Below are positions 6,420 through 13,238 of a stretch of 15,211 nt of DNA, piece after piece. The translations under genes and the position numbers were made by a program. The DNA comes from an uncultured Oscillibacter sp. Lineage in GTDB: Bacteria > Bacillota > Clostridia > Oscillospirales > Oscillospiraceae. How positions within the stretch are numbered: the stretch's first letter is position 1; the number at the start of each line of letters is the position of its first letter. The stretch lies in contig CAJUDW010000041.1 of NCBI GenBank assembly GCA_910584995.1, forward strand, positions 1 to 15,211, read 5' to 3'. Below the pieces are notes generated by a model. That model saw only the letters and a program-made list of their open reading frames with translations, was not told the origin of the DNA and ran no database searches.

Positions 6420-6652
6420 ATTCGAACTGTCTTTGCTTTTGATTGGCCATACACCGTACCCGTTCCTGCCCTGTGGCCTTGTTTGACCCCCACGGCGTTT
6501 TCCTCGACCTTGGCGCGCTCGGCTGTTCCCAGCATCCTGGCGTCGCTTCCCCGGTGAGTATCGTCTTTGGTGATGGGTATTCAGTTTTCGAGGTGCAGAT
6601 AATGGTTGACGATTTATTCCTGTCATGATATAGTCTATCTATCCGCAGGGGT

Positions 6653-6681
6653 ATCGTAACACAGCGAAGCGGTGTTGTCAA
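6653..6681 (-). promoter_or_regulatory. Near-consensus promoter for the leftward xis-mob-int unit
   Basis: On the minus strand TTGACA (complement of 6676-6681) is separated by exactly 17 nt from TACGAT (complement of 6653-6658). This is a very good SigA-type promoter. Transcription would start near 6646 and run about 350 nt before the xis start codon. Confidence 0.8.
6658..6676. promoter_or_regulatory. Palindromic operator inside the promoter spacer
   Basis: AACACAGC (6658-6665) and GCGGTGTT (6669-6676) form an 8-bp inverted repeat with one mismatch around GAA. It fills the spacer between the -35 and -10 boxes, so a bound dimer would block polymerase. The site also lies about 50 nt upstream of the divergent gene at 6729, so one regulator could act on both directions. 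The regulator is unknown. The element's own HTH proteins are candidates. Confidence 0.6.
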
Positions 6682-6728
6682 TATATTGGATTAAAATAAT
6701 CGTCTATTTTGTGAGAGGAGAAATTCTG

Positions 6729-7484
6729 ATGAATTTTCCGAGACTTACTTTTCCATTGACTGTGGACTTTGGCGATACAGAATATTGGATCGGAGAACAG
6801 GGGCCTTTCAAATACGGCTCTGCGGTGACGGCGTTTTTCATCGGAGAGGACATCGGGGAGGTTTCCAACGACGGCATCCCTCTGATGCGGGAGCTGGAGC
6901 AGCAGCTTCAGACTTTCGGCAGTCATCTCAAGCCCTATGTGAGAGATCGGGAAATAGACGCGGCGGTGTTTCTCTGTCCGGAGGAGCATGCGGCTACCTG
7001 TTCGGTCTGTTTTGCCTTTCATCCAACGGCTGGCCACATTGGAATTATGACAGAGCGGTACAGCTTTTCCTCTTTGCATGATTTTCTCTTTGTGGAGCTG
7101 GGTAAGGCGATCCTTCGAGGCAGCGCGCCCCGGCAGTGCCGGCTGTGCGGGCGCTGGTTTCTCCATGAGCAGGGAGACCGGGCGATGTACTGTGAGCGCA
7201 TCGCCCCCGGTGAGACGGAGCAGACCTGCCGGGAAATCGGGGCGCGGGCGGTCTTTGAGAAAAAAATTCAGGACGAGGACACCTGGAAACTTTACAAGCG
7301 AGCGTATAAAAAGTACTATGCTAGGTACATGAAGGGGAACATGAGCGAGGAGGCTTTCAAGACCTGGGCGGCGCAAGCCGCGAGGGATCGGGACGCGGCC
7401 ATTGAGCAAGTGAAAGCGGCCTTGGACGAGAATCTGAAAGCGCAAGTCATTGAGCGGCTGAAAGAGGAATTGAACCGTCAGTAA
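6729..7484 (+). CDS. DUF6076-type zinc-knuckle protein, function unknown
   Basis: A 251-aa protein that I assign to the DUF6076-like family by resemblance. The N-terminal 130 residues are mixed alpha/beta with no motif I know. Residues 137-167 hold a probable zinc-binding knuckle (CRLCGRWF, then MYC, then TC; Cys137, Cys140, Cys155, Cys167). The remaining part is helical and very rich in Lys, Arg and Glu (KLYKRAYKKYYARYMKGNMS), possibly binding nucleic acid. The ATG at 6729 follows GAGAGGAG at 8 nt. The gene reads away from the excisionase promoter across an AT-rich region and ends 59 nt before a housekeeping-type operon, so it is probably cargo at the right end of the element. No function should be claimed. 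Confidence 0.75.
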   Translation: MNFPRLTFPLTVDFGDTEYWIGEQGPFKYGSAVTAFFIGEDIGEVSNDGIPLMRELEQQLQTFGSHLKPYVRDREIDAAVFLCPEEHAATCSVCFAFHPTAGHIGIMTERYSFSSLHDFLFVELGKAILRGSAPRQCRLCGRWFLHEQGDRAMYCERIAPGETEQTCREIGARAVFEKKIQDEDTWKLYKRAYKKYYARYMKGNMSEEAFKTWAAQAARDRDAAIEQVKAALDENLKAQVIERLKEELNRQ

Positions 7485-7543
7485 GTACTGCTCTATCTTT
7501 GGAGACACTGGTGCAGCAAACATTTCGACAGGGAGGAACTGAT

Positions 7544-8926
7544 ATGTCTATTTTGGGTGCGATCATTGTCCCTCACCCGCCTTTGATTATCCCTGCGGTG
7601 GGACGCGGGCGGGAGGTCCAGGCCACCATTGATGCCTACCAAGCTACCGCGGAACAAGTTGCGGCCTGGAAGCCGGAGGTGCTGATCATCACCTCTCCCC
7701 ACCAGATTATGTACGCCGACTATTTCCATATCTCACCGGGCCGTGGCGCCGCCGGAGACATGTCCGCCTTTGGCGCGGCCCAGACCAAACTGCGTGTAGA
7801 GTATGACGCCCCGCTGCGCCGCGAGATCATCCGCCGTGCGGAGGCCGCCGGCCTGCGGGCCGGGACGCTGGGCGAGCGGGACCCGTCCCTGGACCACGGC
7901 ACCTTTCTGCCTCTGTACTTTTTGCAGGAGGCCGGGTTGGACTGCCCCATCCTACGCATCGGCCTGTCCGGATTTTCTCCGCTGGATCACTACCGGCTGG
8001 GCCAGTGCATCGCCCAGGCTGTGGATGCCCTGGGCCGCCGAGCGGTGTTCGTCGCCAGCGGAGACCTTTCCCATAAGCTAAGAAATGACGGCCCTTACGG
8101 CTACACCCCGGAGGGGCCGGAGTTTGACCGTCAGATCACCGAGGCCATGGCCGCCGGGGATTTCCTGCGCTTTTTGACCATGGACCCAGCCCTCTGCGAA
8201 CGGGCGGCGGAGTGCGGCCTGCGTTCCTTTCAGATCATGGCCGGTGCGTTGGACGGACAGGCTGTGGAATCAAAGCTCCTCAGCTACGAGGGCGTCACCG
8301 GCGTGGGTTACGGGGTAGCCACGTTCACTGTCATCGGCCCGGACGAAGGCCGCCGGTTTGGGGAACAGTGTGAGGAACTGGAGCGAGCCCGATTGGCAGA
8401 GAAAAAGGCCTCCGAGGCCCCCTGGGTCAAGCTGGCCCGGATGTCCCTGGAGACCTTTGTGAAAACGGGAAAGCGGCTGCAGTGTCTGCCGGAGGGCCTG
8501 CCCGCAGAGATGACTGGGCAGGCCGCCGGGACCTTTGTCTCCCTCCACGCCCACGGCCAGCTCCGGGGCTGTATCGGGACCACCGGGCCGACCACGGAAA
8601 ATGTAGCCTGGGAGATCGTCCAGAATGCCGTCTCCACCTGTGCCCGGGACCCGCGCTTTCCGCCGGTGACTGTGGCAGAGTTGGACAACCTGGAGTACAG
8701 CGTGGACGTGCTGGGCCAGCCGGAACCGATTGTCTCCCCAGACCAGCTGGACGTGAAAAAGTACGGCGTGATTGTTTCCTGCGGCAGCCGCCGGGGACTG
8801 CTGCTGCCCGACCTGAAGGGCGTAGACACGGTGGAGCAGCAGATTGACATTGCCCGGCAGAAGGGCGGCATCAACTCCCGGGAGAAGTACACCCTGGAGC
8901 GGTTCGAGGTGGTGCGGCACATATGA
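7544..8926 (+). CDS. AmmeMemoRadiSam system protein: Memo/LigB-like domain fused to AMMECR1
   Basis: A 460-aa two-domain protein. Residues 1-265 resemble the class III extradiol dioxygenase/Memo fold. Conserved His positions are seen in PHPP (11), SPH (53), LDHGTFLPL (118) and ASGDLSHKL (177), which suggest a metal site. Residues 290-460 are an AMMECR1 domain, with its hallmark LRGCIGT (340-346) and DPRFPPV (369-375). The AmmeMemoRadiSam set of AMMECR1, Memo-like protein and radical SAM enzyme is a recognised conserved gene grouping of unsettled function. Here two of the three parts are on one chain. The ATG at 7544 has GGGAGG 7 nt upstream. The stop overlaps the next gene as ATGA, so the products are made together. 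Confidence 0.92.
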   Translation: MSILGAIIVPHPPLIIPAVGRGREVQATIDAYQATAEQVAAWKPEVLIITSPHQIMYADYFHISPGRGAAGDMSAFGAAQTKLRVEYDAPLRREIIRRAEAAGLRAGTLGERDPSLDHGTFLPLYFLQEAGLDCPILRIGLSGFSPLDHYRLGQCIAQAVDALGRRAVFVASGDLSHKLRNDGPYGYTPEGPEFDRQITEAMAAGDFLRFLTMDPALCERAAECGLRSFQIMAGALDGQAVESKLLSYEGVTGVGYGVATFTVIGPDEGRRFGEQCEELERARLAEKKASEAPWVKLARMSLETFVKTGKRLQCLPEGLPAEMTGQAAGTFVSLHAHGQLRGCIGTTGPTTENVAWEIVQNAVSTCARDPRFPPVTVAELDNLEYSVDVLGQPEPIVSPDQLDVKKYGVIVSCGSRRGLLLPDLKGVDTVEQQIDIARQKGGINSREKYTLERFEVVRHI

Positions 8927-9744
8927 TCTGCGAGTTGTGTTTCCATCACTGCGACCTGTCCGAGGGACAGACCGGTTTCTGCCGGGCCAGGGCCTGCCGG
9001 AATGGGGCCATTGTCCCTCTGAACTACGGCAAGGTGACCAGCCTGGCCCTGGACCCCATTGAGAAAAAGCCGTTGCGGCGGTTCCATCCCGGCAGCAGGA
9101 TTTTGTCCGTGGGTAGCTTCGGATGTAACTTGCGCTGCCCATTTTGCCAGAACCATGAGATTTCCATGTGTGGAGATGGGGAGCTTGAGACAGCAGAGGT
9201 TTCCCCGGAGGCGCTGGCCGGTAAGGCGCAGGAGCTGCGGCCATACGGCAGCATCGGGGTAGCCTACACCTACAATGAGCCGTTGCTTGGCTATGAGTAC
9301 GTCCGGGACTGTGCCGCTCTGGTCCATGAGCGGGGTATGGTCAACGTACTGGTGACCAACGGCACCATTGAGGAGGCCCCCTGGCGGGCGTTGCTCCCGT
9401 TGATCGATGCCGCTAACATTGATCTGAAAGGCTTTACCCCGGAGTGGTATCGAAAGCTGGGCGGTGATCTGGAGACGGTGAAGCGCTCCATCTCCTTGGC
9501 GGCGGGGCAATGCCATGTGGAGGTGACCACGCTCCTGATCCCCGGTGAAAATGACAGCGAGGAGGAAATCAGGAACTTGGCCCAATGGCTGGCGTCGGTG
9601 GACCGGAACATCCCTCTGCATCTGTCTCGGTTCTTTCCACGGTATCGGATGATGGACAAGACACCCGCTCTAGTGGAGCGGGTGTACCGGCTGGCCGATG
9701 TGGCGAGGGAGTACCTGCCTTTTGTCTATACGGGGAATTGCTGA
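8923..9744 (+). CDS. amrS: AmmeMemoRadiSam system radical SAM enzyme
   Basis: A 273-aa radical S-adenosylmethionine protein. The 4Fe-4S cluster motif CxxxCxxC is at Cys68, Cys72 and Cys75 (GCNLRCPFCQNHEIS). Five more cysteines lie in the first 25 residues (LCFHHC, then FCRARAC), a pattern seen in the AmmeMemoRadiSam radical SAM family and able to bind another metal. The substrate is unknown. The gene starts inside the stop codon of the Memo-AMMECR1 gene (ATGA), which supports a shared function. The chain ends at FVYTGNC, where many family members, as I recall them, continue into a cysteine-rich C-terminal segment. This is therefore a short form, either natural for the clade or truncated. Confidence 0.92.
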   Translation: MICELCFHHCDLSEGQTGFCRARACRNGAIVPLNYGKVTSLALDPIEKKPLRRFHPGSRILSVGSFGCNLRCPFCQNHEISMCGDGELETAEVSPEALAGKAQELRPYGSIGVAYTYNEPLLGYEYVRDCAALVHERGMVNVLVTNGTIEEAPWRALLPLIDAANIDLKGFTPEWYRKLGGDLETVKRSISLAAGQCHVEVTTLLIPGENDSEEEIRNLAQWLASVDRNIPLHLSRFFPRYRMMDKTPALVERVYRLADVAREYLPFVYTGNC

Positions 9745-9755
9745 TGAAATCAGGA

Positions 9756-9783
9756 TTGTACCCCATCTATTCAAAAATATGAT
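9756..9783 (+). promoter_or_regulatory. Candidate promoter of the asnB leader
   Basis: TTGTAC (9756-9761) and TATGAT (9778-9783) are 16 nt apart in a locally AT-rich stretch just past the radical SAM gene. Transcription from about 9790 would give a 5' leader of roughly 225 nt before asnB. Confidence 0.6.
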
Positions 9784-9792
9784 GTAATAAAA

Positions 9793-9835
9793 CAGAGGTA
9801 GAGTTTGAAGACATGGCCTCTTAACTCTATCTCTG
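9793..9835 (+). other. Long hairpin near the start of the asnB leader
   Basis: CAGAGGTAGAGTT (9793-9805) pairs with AACTCTATCTCTG (9823-9835) over 13 bp including one G-U. The 17-nt loop could itself pair AAGA with TCTT. The sequence after it (CTTCCTTAATC) is only weakly T-rich. On the minus strand the hairpin is followed by TTTTATTA. It may end the upstream operon, or be the first element of the asnB leader RNA, since it starts near the predicted transcription start. Confidence 0.6.
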
Positions 9836-9912
9836 CTTCCTTAATCATGATTCACATATGCGGTATCGCGCCGAAGTTCCCATTGCAAAGGTTTTCAACA
9901 TGTACAGGACCA

Positions 9913-9947
9913 CGCAGCGGCGTCAGGAACGTTTTGCCGCCTCTGCG
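9913..9947 (+). other. Central hairpin of the asnB leader
   Basis: CGCAGCGGCG (9913-9922) pairs with TGCCG (9935-9939) and CTGCG (9943-9947) across a 3-nt bulge. It stands between the promoter and the terminator hairpin of the leader, where an anti-terminator or ligand-sensing stem would be expected. I do not recognise it as a T-box or a named riboswitch. Confidence 0.4.
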
Positions 9948-9966
9948 CATAGATTGTACCGAGCAA

Positions 9967-10001
9967 GGGGGCTCGCGATGGTTCGCGAGCTCCCGTTTTT
10001 T
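9967..10001 (+). terminator. Intrinsic terminator/attenuator immediately before asnB
   Basis: A 12-bp stem (GGGGGCTCGCGA at 9967-9978, TCGCGAGCTCCC at 9983-9994, one G-U pair) with the tetraloop TGGT is followed by G and six T residues (9996-10001). The ribosome binding site AGGAGGG starts at the next base (10002). A terminator that abuts a gene's own ribosome binding site usually marks conditional termination. It could alternatively be the end of the upstream transcript. Confidence 0.8.
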
Positions 10002-10015
10002 AGGAGGGACAACAT

Positions 10016-11845
10016 ATGTGCGGAATCGCCGGAATGATTGACTTTGAGCAGGACCTGCGGGAGCGGGAGAAAACGCTGCTGGAAATGCAGTCCGTCTTAC
10101 GCAGGCGGGGGCCGGATGAAGACGGGATCTACCTGAGCCCGCGGGCGGCCCTGGCCCATGTCCGACTGTGCGTGGTGGACCCGGAAAATGGCCGTCAGCC
10201 CATGACCGCCCGCCGAAACGGCCAGACCTGCACCCTGGTTTACAACGGAGAGCTGTACAACACGCCGGAGCTGCGCCGGGAGTTGACGGAAGCGGGCTGG
10301 GAGTTTGACGGTCACTCGGATACGGAGATGCTGCTGAAAGCCTGCATGGAGTGGGGGCCCGCGTGTGTAGACCGCCTGAACGGCATTTTCGCCTTTGCGG
10401 TCTGGGATGGGGAAACGCTGTTTCTGGCCCGGGATCGGATGGGGGTAAAGCCTCTTTTTTACTCGGTGACGGCGGATGGAACCTTGGTATTCGCCTCGGA
10501 GATCAAAGCAATTCTGCGGCACCCGGATATTCCGCCGGAGGTGGATGCGGAGGGCGCGGCGGAGCTGCTTCTGATCGGCCCGGGCCGGACGCCGGGGCAG
10601 GGGGTTTTCCGGAATGTACGGGAGCTGCTGCCGGGACAGTGCGGCGTTTTTGACCGGGAGGGCCTGCGGCTGTGGAACTATTGGAAACTCACCGCCCGGC
10701 CCCACCTGGAAAATGAGGCGGACACCGTGGCGCATGTTCGCTGCCTGGTCCGGGACGCCATCCGAAGGCAGCTGGTCAGCGATGTGCCCATCGGAACTTT
10801 CCTCTCCGGCGGATTGGATTCCAGCGTGATTTCCGCCGTGGCGGCGGAGACCCTGGGAGAGCGTGGGGAGCGGCTGAGGACCTTCTCGGTGGATTACCGG
10901 GAGAATGACCGCTATTTCACCGCCGGAAAATTTCAGCCCTCCGCCGACGGGCCCTATATCGAAGCGATGGCGGACTGTTTGGATACCCTGCATACCAATG
11001 TGGTGTTAGATCCCGTCCAGGTGGCCGCGGCCTTGGATGACGCCGCGGAGGCCCGGGACCTTCCGGGAATGGCGGACGTGGATTCGTCGCTGCTGCTGTT
11101 CTGCCGGGAGGTGCGCGGGGATGTGACGGTGGCCCTCTCCGGAGAGTGCGCCGACGAGATTTTCGGAGGCTATCCCTGGTTCCGGGACCCGGCGGTCCGG
11201 GCGGAGAACGGATTCCCCTGGGCGCAGTCCACGGCTTGGCGGGCGTCTTTCCTGACGCCGGAGTACGCCCAGGGATTGGACGCCGATGAGTTTGTCCGAC
11301 AGCGCTGGCAGAAGACGCTGGCGGAGACGGACTGCCTGGACGACGATACGCCGGAGCAGAAGCGGGTCCGTCGGCTCACACGGCTGAATATGGACTGGTT
11401 TATGCAAACGCTTCTGGACCGGAAAGACCGCATGAGCATGTGGAGCGCGCTGGAAGTCCGTGTGCCGTTTTGCGACTGGCAGATTGTGGAGTATTTGTAC
11501 AATGTGCCGCCCGCGCTTCGGGAGCTTGGGGGACAGGAGAAGGGTCTGCTCCGGTCCGCGGCGGCGGACTGGCTGCCAAAATCCGTGCTCCATCGGAAAA
11601 AAAGTCCCTATCCCAAGACCGTTCATCCCATCTATCTGGAGACGGTCGCCCGGAGGCTGCGCCGGCTGCTGGACGACGGAAACCCGCCTCTTTTTGCCCT
11701 GGTCCGCCGGGAGGCGCTGGAGAATCTTTTGACTTACGAGAGTCCCTGGCCCTGGTATGGCCAGCTGATGAGCCGGCCTCAGACGATCGCTTACTTTTTG
11801 CAGATGGATCACTGGCTGCGAGCCTATCAGGTCCAGCTGCTGTAA
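10016..11845 (+). CDS. asnB: Asparagine synthase, glutamine-hydrolysing (AsnB type)
   Basis: A 609-aa two-domain enzyme that makes asparagine from aspartate, glutamine and ATP in the cytoplasm. The N-terminal glutaminase domain has the nucleophile Cys2 right after Met (MCGIAGM), RRRGPDEDG (29-37), the NGELYN motif (77-82) and GHSDTE (99-104). The C-terminal synthetase domain begins near residue 235 and has the ATP pyrophosphatase loop SGGLDSS (264-270), SGECADEIFGGYPW, and the RVPFCDW region typical of AsnB. Length and motif order are normal for the family. ATG at 10016 follows AGGAGGGAC, and Cys2 fixes the start. Expression is likely controlled by the leader terminator just upstream. It is a single-gene unit closed by a strong terminator at 11883. 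Confidence 0.96.
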   Translation: MCGIAGMIDFEQDLREREKTLLEMQSVLRRRGPDEDGIYLSPRAALAHVRLCVVDPENGRQPMTARRNGQTCTLVYNGELYNTPELRRELTEAGWEFDGHSDTEMLLKACMEWGPACVDRLNGIFAFAVWDGETLFLARDRMGVKPLFYSVTADGTLVFASEIKAILRHPDIPPEVDAEGAAELLLIGPGRTPGQGVFRNVRELLPGQCGVFDREGLRLWNYWKLTARPHLENEADTVAHVRCLVRDAIRRQLVSDVPIGTFLSGGLDSSVISAVAAETLGERGERLRTFSVDYRENDRYFTAGKFQPSADGPYIEAMADCLDTLHTNVVLDPVQVAAALDDAAEARDLPGMADVDSSLLLFCREVRGDVTVALSGECADEIFGGYPWFRDPAVRAENGFPWAQSTAWRASFLTPEYAQGLDADEFVRQRWQKTLAETDCLDDDTPEQKRVRRLTRLNMDWFMQTLLDRKDRMSMWSALEVRVPFCDWQIVEYLYNVPPALRELGGQEKGLLRSAAADWLPKSVLHRKKSPYPKTVHPIYLETVARRLRRLLDDGNPPLFALVRREALENLLTYESPWPWYGQLMSRPQTIAYFLQMDHWLRAYQVQLL

Positions 11846-11882
11846 GCGGGAATCCAAACTCGGAACCGGTCACGTTGACAAA

Positions 11883-11922
11883 AAGGCGCCCCGGAATCGG
11901 GGGATTCCGGGGCGCCTTTCTT
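11883..11922 (+). terminator. Terminator after asnB
   Basis: A perfect 16-bp stem (11883-11898 with 11903-11918) around a GGGG loop is followed by TTTCTT. An A5 run on the left (11880-11884) makes it possibly bidirectional. It lies about 37 nt past the asnB stop. Confidence 0.9.
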
Positions 11923-11940
11923 ACATCTCATGAAAATGCC

Positions 11941-11979
11941 CTGTTGAGGAGGCCTTTTTGGCGTTCCTCTTTTGAACAG
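11941..11979 (+). other. Imperfect hairpin in the asnB-corA gap
   Basis: CTGTTGAGGAGGCC (11941-11954) pairs in blocks with GGC, TCCTC and AACAG across 11960-11979, with small internal loops. The T-rich sequence after it (CTTTGTTGT) is too broken for a good terminator. Its role is unknown. Confidence 0.35.
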
Positions 11980-12047
11980 CTTTGTTGTACTGTGTCAAAT
12001 TAGTACTGCCAATAGAAGAGTGCTGACGTTTACAAAATACCAAATAT

Positions 12048-12075
12048 TTGTTCACACAATATGCGATTTTATATT
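12048..12075 (+). promoter_or_regulatory. Candidate corA promoter
   Basis: TTGTTC (12048-12053) and TATATT (12070-12075) are 16 nt apart in an AT-rich stretch, placing transcription start near 12082, about 55 nt before the chosen corA start codon. Confidence 0.5.
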
Positions 12076-12137
12076 TTAGTGTACCATTTCAGATGGACGC
12101 GATACAATGGCAGTATCATGATGCGGGAGGCAATCTT

Positions 12138-13049
12138 ATGAATCGGTACAATATCAGCGCGGCTTTGGCTCCGCTGGAGAAGAAAATGGACGGGGATGTC
12201 CTTGTTCTGCTGACGTCGGAGGAACTGGAGCGGGGCGTCTCCATCCCCGGCCTGGAGCGTGTCCTTTGCCACACGCCCTCTGCGCGGGATGCCCGTGTAT
12301 GCAAAGCGGAAGCCCGGCACAACTGCCTGTGCGGAACGATTGTGACCCCCAGGCGCACACGGGACGGCGTTCCCATCGCGTTCGGCTATCTTCTGACTCC
12401 CGGATGGGTGGTACTGTGCGATGATACCGGGACGGCCCGCTCCGCCGTGCAGCGCCTCCGGAAAGAGAACGCACACCTGGAAAACGGTATCGGCGGATTT
12501 TTTTATGAATTTATAGAATTGCTGATCGCCAAGGATTTGCACCACCTCCAAGGCATTGGAGACCGTCTGGAGCAGCTGGAGGATCAGGTCCTGTCCGGCG
12601 GGATGGAGGGGTTTAACCCCAGGATGACGGCGCTGCGCAAGGAGATTGCCGGCTGGATGCGGTACTACACCCAGCTGGACGATATGGTCTGTGAGTTTCA
12701 GGAAAATGAAAACGGGTACTTCAGCGAAAGAGAACTTCGTATGTTCCACATGGCGGAGAAGCGGATCGGGCGTCTGAACAGCGAGGCACAGCTGCTCCGG
12801 GAATACGGCCTGCAGCTGCGGGAGCTGTTCCAGGCGGAAATAGACATCCGCCAGAACCGGATTATGAAGATTCTTACCATCGTGACTACGATTTTCCTTC
12901 CCCTGTCCCTGGTAGCCGGGTGGTACGGGATGAATTTTACCGGAATGCCGGAGCTGACATGGAAATATGGATATCCAGCGGTCATCATTGGCAGTGCGCT
13001 GATCGTGTTCCTCTGCTTGTGGATTATGAAGAAGAAACGATTTTGGTAG
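12138..13049 (+). CDS. corA: CorA-family divalent metal (Mg2+) transporter
   Basis: A 303-aa inner-membrane channel protein of the CorA (2-TM-GxN) family, which takes up Mg2+ and sometimes Co2+ or Ni2+ as a pentamer. The cytoplasmic part (1-240) ends in a long helix. Two transmembrane segments at about 244-262 and 279-296 flank the signature YGMNFTGMPEL (263-273), with GMN at the pore mouth. The short C-terminus is basic (MKKKRFW), as usual. The ATG at 12138 is chosen for its GGGAGG at 7 nt. A longer start at 12048 falls in the promoter-like AT-rich region. It is on its own, with no metal-sensing leader that I recognise. Confidence 0.93.
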   Translation: MNRYNISAALAPLEKKMDGDVLVLLTSEELERGVSIPGLERVLCHTPSARDARVCKAEARHNCLCGTIVTPRRTRDGVPIAFGYLLTPGWVVLCDDTGTARSAVQRLRKENAHLENGIGGFFYEFIELLIAKDLHHLQGIGDRLEQLEDQVLSGGMEGFNPRMTALRKEIAGWMRYYTQLDDMVCEFQENENGYFSERELRMFHMAEKRIGRLNSEAQLLREYGLQLRELFQAEIDIRQNRIMKILTIVTTIFLPLSLVAGWYGMNFTGMPELTWKYGYPAVIIGSALIVFLCLWIMKKKRFW

Positions 13050-13195
13050 TCCTTCTACCTGAAGGCCTTTTCCTCTGGTGACATTGCGGTACCTCCCATT
13101 ACGAAAAGAAATCGGCGGAGGGACTGCGCTATATGAACATCATTGGCCACGTGTCCAGAAAAATGACGGCCGTCATCTTTGTGTTCCATGTAAAA

Positions 13196-13235
13196 CCGCG
13201 GAGTCCTGTCAGTCGACAGAACTCCGCGGCTTTTT
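13196..13235 (+). terminator. Strong terminator downstream of corA
   Basis: A 9-bp stem (CCGCGGAGT at 13196-13204, ACTCCGCGG at 13221-13229), one C-A mismatch and a further 5-bp stem (CTGTC/GACAG) close on a 4-nt loop, followed by C and five T residues. It lies about 145 nt past the corA stop, leaving a long 3' tail. No convincing gene was seen in that tail. Confidence 0.88.
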
Positions 13236-13238
13236 GTA

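Noticed and set aside
6558..6565. Possible right attachment core: GTATCGTC matches the tRNA-Val 3' part at 67-74
   Set aside because: Eight bases is near chance level over this distance, the flanks do not match, and the site lies inside the xis leader rather than at a sensible element edge.
9784..10015. T-box riboswitch ahead of asnB
   Set aside because: The conserved T-box sequence (AGGGTGGNACCGCG) is absent and no convincing specifier loop was seen, so only a generic attenuator is called.
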